Below, in pieces: positions 33,486 through 41,747 of a stretch of 64,000 nucleotides of DNA. Source of the stretch: DASQYE01 sp036389675 (GTDB lineage Bacteria > Acidobacteriota > Blastocatellia > Pyrinomonadales > Pyrinomonadaceae); assembly GCA_036389675.1 (NCBI GenBank), contig DASVWI010000032.1, positions 49,183-113,182 on the forward strand, given 5' to 3'. A program made the position numbers and the translations under genes. Under the pieces are notes generated by a model. The model was not told the origin of the DNA. It saw only the letters and a list, made by a program, of their open reading frames with translations, and did no database searches. Every line of letters starts with the position of its first letter. The first letter of the stretch is position 1.

Positions 33486-36074
33486 ATGGCTCGTCATCGG
33501 TTTGTGTTCGCCGTCTTCATATGGATTACAGCCGTTTCGGCATTGGCCGTCCACGGCCAGTCGCCCGCCCCGCCGAGGGAGAGCACGCATCAACCGCTCG
33601 CTCGCTCGCAATCGTCCGTTATCCCCGGCCCGCGTTCCCTGCTCGGTTTTACGCCGGGCGATGACCGCACCATCGCGGACTGGGGACAGATCAAAGAGTA
33701 CTTCGCCCGACTCGATGCGGCGAGCGACCGCGTACAGGTTCAGACCATCGGCGAAACGACCTTGCAGCGCCCTCTGATCGTCGCCTTCATCAGCGCGCCA
33801 GAGAATATACGCGATCTCGAAAAGTACAAAGCCGTCCAGCGCAAACTCGCAGACCCTCGCACCGTCCGCGACGAGCAGGAGCGCGACCGTCTCATCTCGC
33901 AGGGCAAGACGGTCGTTGCCATCTCCTGCTCTATCCACTCGACGGAGATCGTCGCCTCGCAGATGTCCATGCAGCTGGCCTACGAGCTTGCGACCGCCGA
34001 AGACCCCGTGACGCGCGAGATTCTACGCGACACCATTCTCATACTGATACCATCGGCCAACCCCGACGGCGTGCAGATCGTGGCCGACTGGTATCGCCGC
34101 ACTCTCTCGACGCCGTTCGAGGGTAAAGAACCGCCCGAACTTTACCACCACTACGCCGGTCACGACGACAACCGCGACTGGTTCATGCTCAATCTGAAAG
34201 AGACGCAAGCCATCACAGCCCTTTTCTGGAAGGAATGGTTTCCGCAGATCGTCTACGACGTACATCAGCAGGGCTCGACGGGCTCGCGCTTCTTCATCCC
34301 GCCCTTTTATGACCCGCCGAATCCGGAGATCGCGCCGCTCCTTCTGCGCGAGGTCGGGCTCATCGGCCACAAGGTCGCCGCAGACCTTCAGGCGGCAAAC
34401 TTCAAGGGCGTCATCACCAACGCGCTCTATGACACATGGTGGCACGGCGGCTTTCGCACCGCCCCTTACTATCACAACTCTATAGGCATTCTCTCGGAGG
34501 CGGCGAGCGCCAAGCTGATGACGCCCGTAACCGTCACGCGCGAGCAGCTACAGAGGGCGACGACGCGCGGCATGCCCTCAGCCTTACAGAATGCGACCAA
34601 CTTCCCAGACCCTTGGCCGGGCGGCGTCTGGCGACCGCGCGACATCATGGCGATGGAGATGATAGCTTCGCGCTCAATACTATCGCTCGCGGCGAAATAC
34701 CGCGCCGATTACCTGCGCGACTTTTACGAGCTTGGCCGCGCGAACGTCAATCGCCCGAGCGATGCCTCACAACCCATTGCCTATTTGATACCCGCAGGGG
34801 AGAGCCGCGACGAGGCTCTGGCGAAGATGATCGGCGCGCTCGTCGCGCAGGGCGTCGAAGTCTACAGGCTTGAGCGAGAGCTGCATATGGAGTTTGTCAC
34901 AGCCGCCGAGAGCGCGCAGAAGATCAGCTTTGCCGCCGGATATGACAGGGACGGTCGGCCACAATCAACGGGTGGCTCGTTTTCCAATCTCCCGCCAGCG
35001 CCGCAGGAGGAGGAGATACCGGCGGGCAGCTACATCGTTTTTGTCGCCCAGCCTTACGGCTCGAACGTGCGCGCCTTGTTCGAGCCGCAAGCCTACCCGG
35101 ACAGGCGCGCGCCCGGTGGCGAAGCGGAGCGTCCGTATGATGTCGCCGGTTGGACGCTGCCGATGCAGATGGGCATTGCGACACGGCCCGTCGCCCGCAT
35201 CAAAGAGCCCTCCGCCGAAAGAAGCCTGAAGCTGATTCATAGCGAGGCACAGGTCTATCGTGACTTAGGGCTCGTGGGCGGTCACGATTCGATTCCCTTC
35301 ATTGCCAACCCCATCAAGCGCCCCGTTCGCATAGGGCTTTATAAAAGCTGGACGGCCTCAATCGATGAAGGATGGACGCGCTGGGTCTTTGATACCTTCC
35401 GCGTGCGTTACGCGAGCGTGCTTGACGCTGACGTGCGACGTGGCAACCTGCGCGCCGCCTACGACGTGATTATCCTGCCGTCGCAGCGCGCCAGAGAGAT
35501 CATCGAAGGCAACCAGCCGGGCACGTATCCGCCGGAGTTCACGGGCGGGATAACGCGCGCCGGTCTGGACAATCTGCGCCGCTTCGTCGAAGAGGGCGGC
35601 ACGCTCGTCTGCTTCGACGCCTCGACAGAGCTTGTGATCAAGAATTTCACGCTGCCGCCCGCACGGGGCGGTGGGGCATCAAAGCGCGTGCCCTTTCCGC
35701 TACGCAACGTGCTCGAAGATATCAAGTCGTCTATCTTCTACTGTCCCGGCTCTGTCCTCTCGATTGATGTGGACGCGACGCATCCTCTGGCCCGGGGCAT
35801 GCCGCGCAAGGCGGACGCATACTTCATCAACAGCTCGGCGTTCGAGGTGACGGATGCGCAGAGCGTGAGGGTGGTCGCGCGTTATGCAGAGCAGGGCGTG
35901 CTGCGCTCCGGCTGGCTGCTCGGCGAGAATCGCATCGCGGGCAAGGTCGCGCTCGCGGAAGTCCCCATGGGCAGGGGGCGCGTCGTCCTCTTCGGCTTTC
36001 GCCCGCAGCATAGAGGGCAGACGTGGGGCACGTTTCCCTTCATCTTTAACGCCATCGAGACCAGCGCGCCCTAG
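33486..36074 (+). CDS. M14-family zinc carboxypeptidase-like secreted protein
   Basis: 862 aa. Signal peptide (~1-24), then a peptidase M14 domain with zinc ligands His151 and Glu154 (SIHSTE) and His260 (YDVHQQGS), substrate-binding Arg in NRDWFM, and a large C-terminal region (~500-862) with a glutamine-amidotransferase-like look (RAAYDVIILPSQ, GGTLVCFDAS). Such proteins are frequent in Acidobacteriota. GAAGGG lies 9 bases before ATG 33486. Substrate unknown. Confidence 0.88.
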   Translation: MARHRFVFAVFIWITAVSALAVHGQSPAPPRESTHQPLARSQSSVIPGPRSLLGFTPGDDRTIADWGQIKEYFARLDAASDRVQVQTIGETTLQRPLIVAFISAPENIRDLEKYKAVQRKLADPRTVRDEQERDRLISQGKTVVAISCSIHSTEIVASQMSMQLAYELATAEDPVTREILRDTILILIPSANPDGVQIVADWYRRTLSTPFEGKEPPELYHHYAGHDDNRDWFMLNLKETQAITALFWKEWFPQIVYDVHQQGSTGSRFFIPPFYDPPNPEIAPLLLREVGLIGHKVAADLQAANFKGVITNALYDTWWHGGFRTAPYYHNSIGILSEAASAKLMTPVTVTREQLQRATTRGMPSALQNATNFPDPWPGGVWRPRDIMAMEMIASRSILSLAAKYRADYLRDFYELGRANVNRPSDASQPIAYLIPAGESRDEALAKMIGALVAQGVEVYRLERELHMEFVTAAESAQKISFAAGYDRDGRPQSTGGSFSNLPPAPQEEEIPAGSYIVFVAQPYGSNVRALFEPQAYPDRRAPGGEAERPYDVAGWTLPMQMGIATRPVARIKEPSAERSLKLIHSEAQVYRDLGLVGGHDSIPFIANPIKRPVRIGLYKSWTASIDEGWTRWVFDTFRVRYASVLDADVRRGNLRAAYDVIILPSQRAREIIEGNQPGTYPPEFTGGITRAGLDNLRRFVEEGGTLVCFDASTELVIKNFTLPPARGGGASKRVPFPLRNVLEDIKSSIFYCPGSVLSIDVDATHPLARGMPRKADAYFINSSAFEVTDAQSVRVVARYAEQGVLRSGWLLGENRIAGKVALAEVPMGRGRVVLFGFRPQHRGQTWGTFPFIFNAIETSAP

Positions 36075-36203
36075 CCGTGCGGCGGCGAGAATATCAGCGC
36101 CCTTCGGCCAGATGCTTGTGCCGGGAGCGCAGAATGAGATAGGTTAACCGCAAAGCAAATTCGATCAGACTCGGGAGCGGGCCGACAGTTGAAGGGAATC
36201 GTT

Positions 36204-37586
36204 ATGACATTTGAGGACAAGGCGGCTGAAAAACCACGTGCGGCGGGACGGGCGCGCGCCGCAGAGGCGTCCGGCACAGAGCAGGAGCAGATGGCAAACG
36301 CACAGACCATCAGTATTCTTGAGCGCATCGCCGACGGCTTTATGGCCTTCGACGGCGAGTGGCGCACTACTTATCTGAATCAACGGGCGGCACAGCTCAT
36401 GCCGCGCCTGCAAAAGAACCCGCAGGAATTGATCGGCAAGAATATCTGGGAGGAGTTTCCCGATCTGGTCGGCACGAAGGCTTATGAGGAATACCATCGC
36501 GCCGTAGAGCAGCAGACCCCCGTTTCATTCGAGATATTTTACCCGCCGCTCGACGGCTGGCTTGAAATTCGCGCCTTCCCTTCAGAGGACGGTCTCTCGG
36601 TCTATTTTCAGGACATCACGGAGCGAAAGCGCGCCGAGGTAGCCATCGCCGAACAGACGCACGCAGCCAGACTGGGCGCGGACATCGGGCTTGCGCTGAC
36701 GCAGGGTGCGACCATTCAGGACATGCTGCGCCGTTGCGCCGAAGCCATCGTCCAGCATCTGGATGCCGCCTTTGCCCGCATCTGGACTCTGAGCGCGGAC
36801 GAGCATGTGCTGGTCTTGCAGGCGAGCGCCGGGATGTACACGCACCTTGACGGGCCGCATGGCCGCGTCCCGGTCGGGAAATTCAAGATCGGCCTCATCG
36901 CGGCGGAGCGCAAGCCTCACCTGACGAACTCGGTTCTGGGCGACGAGCGCGTCGGCGATCAGGAGTGGGCCAGGCGCGAGGGCATGGTCGCCTTCGCCGG
37001 TTATCCGCTGATCGTTGACGACAATCTGGTGGGAGTGATGGCGATGTTCGCGCGCAAAGCCCTCTCGGAAGCCACGCTGCAAGCGATGAGCGCCGTCGCC
37101 AACGGCATCGCTCTCGGCATAGAGCGCAAGCGGGCCGAAGAAGATCGTGAAAGACTCCAGCAGGAGATCATCGGCATGCAGCGCTCCCTGCTGGCGGAAT
37201 TGTCCACGCCGCTGATCCCGATTAAAGACGGCATCGTCGTCATGCCCCTGATCGGGGCGATGAATAAGGAGCGCGCCGCGCAGATGCTTGAGACTCTCTT
37301 AAAGGGAGTGACTTCGAGCGGCGCGCGCGTCGCCATACTGGACATCACGGGCGTCAGGATGGTTGACACACATGTCGCCAACATACTTTTGATGGCGGCG
37401 CGCGCGGTGCAATTGCTCGGCGCGGAGATCGTGATTACGGGCATACGCGGCAACGTCGCGCAGACACTCGTCAAGCTGGCAGTTGATTTTAAGGACATCA
37501 CGACGCGCAGGAATTTACAGAGCGGCATTGAACACGCCGAAGCGGTTATGGGCCGCGCCCGTTCAACCGAGTCCGCCCGCCCATGA
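36204..37586 (+). CDS. PAS-GAF-STAS regulator (RsbR-like)
   Basis: 460 aa. A PAS domain (~25-140, SILERIADGFMAFDGEWRTTYLNQ..), a GAF domain (~160-310) and a C-terminal STAS domain (LSTPLIPIKDGIVVMPLIG, ARVAILDITGVRMVDTHVANIL) joined by a coiled coil. The conserved Thr in DITGVRMVDT is where RsbT phosphorylates RsbR/RsbS-type proteins. It therefore looks like a stressosome sensor; RsbS and RsbT are not in the window. ATG 36204 follows GAAGGGA; a TTG at 36189 is in frame. Confidence 0.88.
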   Translation: MTFEDKAAEKPRAAGRARAAEASGTEQEQMANAQTISILERIADGFMAFDGEWRTTYLNQRAAQLMPRLQKNPQELIGKNIWEEFPDLVGTKAYEEYHRAVEQQTPVSFEIFYPPLDGWLEIRAFPSEDGLSVYFQDITERKRAEVAIAEQTHAARLGADIGLALTQGATIQDMLRRCAEAIVQHLDAAFARIWTLSADEHVLVLQASAGMYTHLDGPHGRVPVGKFKIGLIAAERKPHLTNSVLGDERVGDQEWARREGMVAFAGYPLIVDDNLVGVMAMFARKALSEATLQAMSAVANGIALGIERKRAEEDRERLQQEIIGMQRSLLAELSTPLIPIKDGIVVMPLIGAMNKERAAQMLETLLKGVTSSGARVAILDITGVRMVDTHVANILLMAARAVQLLGAEIVITGIRGNVAQTLVKLAVDFKDITTRRNLQSGIEHAEAVMGRARSTESARP

Positions 37587-37618
37587 TGCGACACGACCTG
37601 AAACCGTGTCATGGAATT

Positions 37619-37711
37619 AACAGGGACGGACAGAGATTGTCAGGATAAATACGGAAAGCATCAATGCGTTATTGCCTTTTCCTTATCCTGACAATCTCTG
37701 TCCATCGCTGT
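37619..37711. repeat. Family A intergenic inverted repeat (copy 4)
   Basis: AACAGGGACGGACAGAGATT with TGTCAGGATAA (37619-37648) against TTATCCTGACAATCTCTGTC with CATCGCTGT (37683-37711). Begins 32 bases after the STAS gene. The rest of the 341-base gap up to the VWFA gene shows nothing recognisable except the RBS of that gene. Confidence 0.85.
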
Positions 37712-37927
37712 CAGATACCCCCGGCCCACTAACTGAACCTCTGCCCGCAGCCATGAGGGCTTGCCTCGCGGCCCGCGACGGTATTATGCTCTCCGCGTCC
37801 GATTCTCCCCTCTCAACGCGGTTTCGCCTCGCAAAATGATAAGCATCTCTTTTTCGTAGTGTGCATCAAACGAATACCAGCGCCGTCGGCTGAGGGTGGC
37901 GCTGCCCGCATAGGAGCTTACTAAAAC

Positions 37928-39256
37928 ATGAGAAAGATCGTCGCTTTTTCCCTGCTCCTCTCCCTGTTCCTCGTTCTTGCACAATTCGGAGCGGCGCAGA
38001 CGCGTGCCCGCCGCGTAGGGGGTCAGACTACGACCACCGCGAGCCAGCCGCGGCCTTCCGCGCCGCCTGCGACCACCACTACTACTACTACGGCATCGCG
38101 CCCGCCCGTGCTGGGCGGCGCAAACACAGGCACGACCGCCAGCACCACCCCACAACCCTCCATAGCGCCCGACGAAGGGCCGGAAGAGGTGGGCGAGGGT
38201 GATGTGGTGCGCGTCAGTACGGCGCTCGTCTCCGTGCCGGTCAGCGTGATGGATCGCGCCGGCAAATATGTGCCCGACCTGCGCCAGCGCGACTTTCGCA
38301 TCTTCGAGGACGGCGTCGAGCAGGAGGTCTCCTATTTCGCTTCGGTTGAAAAACCCTTCACGGTCGCGCTCGTCATAGACACGAGCGGCTCGACGCGTTT
38401 CAAGATGGACGAGATACAGGACGCGGCCCTTGCCTTCATTGACCAACTGCGCCCGGAAGACCGCGTGATGGTCGTTTCCTTCGACGATAAAATCAGGGTG
38501 CTGGCCGAAGTGACCAATGATCGCTACCTGTTGCGAAATGCCATTCGACAGACGAGGACAGGCGACGGCACGAAGCTCTACGACGCGATTGATCTGGTCA
38601 TCAACCAGCGCCTCAACCGCATACCCGGACGCAAAGCCATCGTCCTCTTTACGGATGGAGTCGATACGACGAGCAAACGCGCCACATACGAAACCACCCT
38701 GCGCGATGCGGAGGAGCTGGACGCGCTCATCTACCCCGTGCAGTACGATACCTATCAGGACATGGCGGGCGGAGGTGGCGGCGGCGGCTCATGGCCTTAC
38801 CCGAGGCGACGCTCGGGCAACGGGCCGCTGGATGTGCTCATAGACATTCTGGGCAGTGGCGGCGTGAGCGTAGGTCGCGGAGGCGGTGGCAGCGGCGGCA
38901 TAGGCTCAAGCCGCCGGGAGTATGACATAGCGAACTCTTACCTGCGGGCGCTGGCCGAGAAGACGGGCGCGCGCGGCTATCGCGCCGACAGCATCAGCAA
39001 TCTTTCGGAGTCGTTCGGGCTCATCGCTGAAGAACTGCGTCGCCAGTACAGCCTCGGCTACTATCCGAAGACGGCGGCGCAGGCCGGACAGCGACGCCAG
39101 ATCAGAGTGCGCGTCAACCGTCCCGGCCTGATCGTGCGTGCCCGCGACAGCTACATCTCAAACTCCGCGCCCGGCACAGCGACCGCCTCGCAGGACGACA
39201 CCGGGCAGCAGCCGAAACCCGAACTACGCAAACGACCGTTCGTTGCGTCAAACTAA
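37928..39256 (+). CDS. Secreted VWFA-domain protein, Acidobacterial type
   Basis: 442 aa. Signal peptide (~1-24), a Thr/Pro-rich linker, then a VWFA domain with MIDAS motif DTSGSTRFKM and a characteristic DFRIFEDGVEQEVSYFASVEKPFTVALVIDTSGS start. A glycine-rich insert (~280-325, GGGGGGGS and GGGGSGGIGS) interrupts it before EELRRQYSLGYYP, the conserved end of this family. AGGAG lies upstream. Paralogue at 56031-57314 has the same end motif (YSLGYYP). Likely adhesive or scaffolding, function unknown. Confidence 0.9.
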   Translation: MRKIVAFSLLLSLFLVLAQFGAAQTRARRVGGQTTTTASQPRPSAPPATTTTTTTASRPPVLGGANTGTTASTTPQPSIAPDEGPEEVGEGDVVRVSTALVSVPVSVMDRAGKYVPDLRQRDFRIFEDGVEQEVSYFASVEKPFTVALVIDTSGSTRFKMDEIQDAALAFIDQLRPEDRVMVVSFDDKIRVLAEVTNDRYLLRNAIRQTRTGDGTKLYDAIDLVINQRLNRIPGRKAIVLFTDGVDTTSKRATYETTLRDAEELDALIYPVQYDTYQDMAGGGGGGGSWPYPRRRSGNGPLDVLIDILGSGGVSVGRGGGGSGGIGSSRREYDIANSYLRALAEKTGARGYRADSISNLSESFGLIAEELRRQYSLGYYPKTAAQAGQRRQIRVRVNRPGLIVRARDSYISNSAPGTATASQDDTGQQPKPELRKRPFVASN

Positions 39257-39260
39257 AAGC

Positions 39261-39342
39261 AAGGATGAAGGCGGAAGGCGGAAGGATGAAAGAAATGCTT
39301 GAATGCTTTTACTTCATCCTTCATCCTTCCGCCTTCATCCTT
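39261..39342. repeat. Family B heptad inverted repeat (copy 2)
   Basis: Left arm from 39261 (AAGGATGAAGGCGGAAGG), right arm 39313-39342, perfect or nearly so over about 30 bases. It separates the convergent VWFA and glgC genes; the right end overlaps the glgC stop codon (TTA at 39341). Confidence 0.85.
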
Positions 39343-40636
39343 ACACAATCGTTCCGTCTTTGATCGTCGCGTTCTTGGGCACAAGAATGATGCGGTCGCG
39401 TATGTAGTAGCTGCCGTCAGGGCTGTCCAGATTCTCTATTCCCTTCTCATTAACCAGGCGCACGCCCTGTCCGATGCGCGCATTCTTGTCTATGATGGCG
39501 CGATGGATGACCGTGCCGGGGCCGACGCCTATGCGAGGGATGCTGGAGGCTAGATCGGCGCGCATGTCTTCGATGGTCTGGTAATAATCCGCGCCCATCA
39601 TGATCGTCGCATCTATCACCGAGCCCTTTTCGAGACGGCTGCGAAGACCTATGACGGATTGGGAAATCTTCGCGCCGTTGATAATACTGCCTTCGCTGAT
39701 AAATGATTCGCGTATCTCGGAGTCGTTCACCTTTGAAGGCGGAAGGTAGCGGGCACGCGTGAAGATCGGCGCGTTGGCGTCGAAGAAGTTGAACTTGGGG
39801 ATGGGCGCGGTCATATCGAGGTTGGCCTGATAGAAGGCGTTGATCGTCCCTATGTCCTCCCAGTAGTCGTCGAACATGTAGCCCTGCACGTTGCCCGTTT
39901 CGATCATCGCCGGGATGACCTCGCGTCCGAAATCCAGCCATGAATCATCCTGCGCCAGAATCCGCTCCAGCTGGTCGTACTTGAACACGTAGATTCCCAT
40001 CGAGGCGAGAAAGGGGCGGGCACGCGCTTCTTCCGGGCTCAAGCCGAGGCTGGCCGTATCGACCTTCATCGCATCGAGCGCCGCGCCCTTGGGCTTTTCG
40101 GAAAACTCTATAATGCGCCCCTCGGGGTCTGTCTTGAGCAGGCCGAACTCAGAAGCTCCTTCGGGCCTGATCGGGATAACCGAGATGGTCACGTCCGCGT
40201 CCGTCTCGTAATGGCGCGCCAGAAACTTGCGATAGTCCATCCGGTAGAGATGATCGCCCGAGAGAATCAGCAGCGTGTCTATGCCCCAGTCCCTGATGTG
40301 CGGAAGCACCTGCCGCACGGCGTCCGCCGTGCCCTGAAACCACTGGCGATTCTCGGGCGTCTGCTCGGCGGCCAGGATTTCCACGAAGCCGTCGGAGAAG
40401 GGCGAGAAGCGGTAGGTGCGCGCGATATGACGATTGAGCGAAGCGGAGTTGTACTGCGTGAGCACGAAGATTTTGATGACATCCGAATTAATGCAATTCG
40501 AGATGGGGATATCAACCAGCCGGTATTTACCGCCCAGCGGCACAGCAGGCTTAGAGCGTAGATGCGTGAGCGGGAACAGCCGCGTGCCGACGCCTCCGCC
40601 CAGAATCACTGCCAGCACGTTATGCTTTGCTGCCAT
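39341..40636 (-). CDS. glgC: Glucose-1-phosphate adenylyltransferase
   Basis: Makes ADP-glucose for glycogen and trehalose synthesis. 431 aa. The N-terminal nucleotide-binding GGGVGTRLFPLT, SKPAVPLGGKYRLVDIPISNCINS, QWFQGTADAVRQ, ILSGDHLYRMDY, and the C-terminal left-handed beta-helix repeats (IGVGPGTVIHRAIIDKNARIG) are typical. ATG 40636 has ATGGGAG upstream and fits the family; the open frame to 40708 does not. Ends on repeat family B. Confidence 0.95.
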   Translation of the reverse strand: MAAKHNVLAVILGGGVGTRLFPLTHLRSKPAVPLGGKYRLVDIPISNCINSDVIKIFVLTQYNSASLNRHIARTYRFSPFSDGFVEILAAEQTPENRQWFQGTADAVRQVLPHIRDWGIDTLLILSGDHLYRMDYRKFLARHYETDADVTISVIPIRPEGASEFGLLKTDPEGRIIEFSEKPKGAALDAMKVDTASLGLSPEEARARPFLASMGIYVFKYDQLERILAQDDSWLDFGREVIPAMIETGNVQGYMFDDYWEDIGTINAFYQANLDMTAPIPKFNFFDANAPIFTRARYLPPSKVNDSEIRESFISEGSIINGAKISQSVIGLRSRLEKGSVIDATIMMGADYYQTIEDMRADLASSIPRIGVGPGTVIHRAIIDKNARIGQGVRLVNEKGIENLDSPDGSYYIRDRIILVPKNATIKDGTIV

Positions 40637-40743
40637 TGTTCGACTCCCATTGTTGACGGATTTTCTGGAACTTGACGGAGCATAGACCCGATAGCCCATG
40701 CTTTTCAAGGGAGGCTAGACATTTTGGATTTTGGATTACGGCT

Positions 40744-41640
40744 CTAGTAGGCTGCCGCCGCGCCGCTGACTTTGATGCCCGAGGCTTCCTGCGCGATCTT
40801 GACGCCGACGCTCGCGCCGATGCGCGTCGCGCCCGCCTGAACCATCGCCCGCGCATCCTCAAGCCCCTTCACTCCGCCGGAAGCCTTGACGCCAAGCTCC
40901 GAGCCGACCGTCTGACGCATGAGCGCTATGTCGGCCACGGTCGCGCCGCCCTTGGCGAATCCCGTCGAGGTCTTGACGAAATCAGCGCCGGCCCGCTTGG
41001 CCGCAAGGCATGCCCTGATCTTCTCTTCATCCGTCAATAGCGCCGTCTCTATAATCACCTTGCACGTCACATTGAACTCGTGCGCGACCTCGACGACCGA
41101 GTGTATGTCATGCTCGACGGCGCAGTCGTCATTGCTCTTGAGTGCGCCGATGTTGATCACCATATCGACTTCGCGCGCACCGTCGAAGATGGCGCGCCGC
41201 GCTTCGTAAGCCTTGACATCGGGCAGCGTGGCCCCGAGCGGGAAGCCGATCACTGTACAGACAGGAACATTCGTGCCGCCCAAATGACAGGCCGAAGCGC
41301 GCACCCACGTAGGGTTGACGCAGACGGAAGCGAAACGAAAGCGCGCCGCCTCTTCACACAACCGCTTGATGTCTGCCTCCGTCGCTTCCGGCTTGAGGAG
41401 CGTGTGGTCAATCAGGCTGGCCCAATCTCCGGCGCTCGCCGCCTCGCCCAGCACCAGCCCGATGCGAGACGCGCCCGCATCCACGACCCTGTGCATCCTT
41501 TCGGGGCAGCGATTGAAGCACTCGTTCGTACACCCGCACATCGCCGCCTGATCTTCGCCCTGACCGTTAAGGCGCGCGACGATCACATCCGTAATCTGCT
41601 CGACGAGGTGTTCGAGATCACCATTGTGCGAATAGGACAT
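40744..41640 (-). CDS. deoC: Deoxyribose-phosphate aldolase with N-terminal encapsulation-peptide-like helix
   Basis: Cleaves 2-deoxyribose-5-P to glyceraldehyde-3-P and acetaldehyde. Residues ~72-298 are a complete DeoC with the Schiff-base lysine (DFVKTSTGF) and the second Lys (VKASGGV). Residues 8-24 (DLEHLVEQITDVIVARL) form an amphipathic helix like the encapsulation peptides of bacterial microcompartment enzymes, followed by a Cys cluster (Cys35, 37, 41, 45). Fusions of this kind belong to sugar-phosphate-utilising microcompartments, whose signature pair is DeoC and RpiB. AGGAG precedes the ATG. No shell-protein genes are in the window. Confidence 0.93.
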   Translation of the reverse strand: MSYSHNGDLEHLVEQITDVIVARLNGQGEDQAAMCGCTNECFNRCPERMHRVVDAGASRIGLVLGEAASAGDWASLIDHTLLKPEATEADIKRLCEEAARFRFASVCVNPTWVRASACHLGGTNVPVCTVIGFPLGATLPDVKAYEARRAIFDGAREVDMVINIGALKSNDDCAVEHDIHSVVEVAHEFNVTCKVIIETALLTDEEKIRACLAAKRAGADFVKTSTGFAKGGATVADIALMRQTVGSELGVKASGGVKGLEDARAMVQAGATRIGASVGVKIAQEASGIKVSGAAAAY

Positions 41641-41747
41641 GTTCTGCTCCTGAAGCTTTAAATGATGTTCGGCCCTAATTATCTTCTCTCACAGCGCAAA
41701 TGGCAAAGGTGCTGTGAGCTGAAGCCGATGTCGCATAATCGGCAGGC

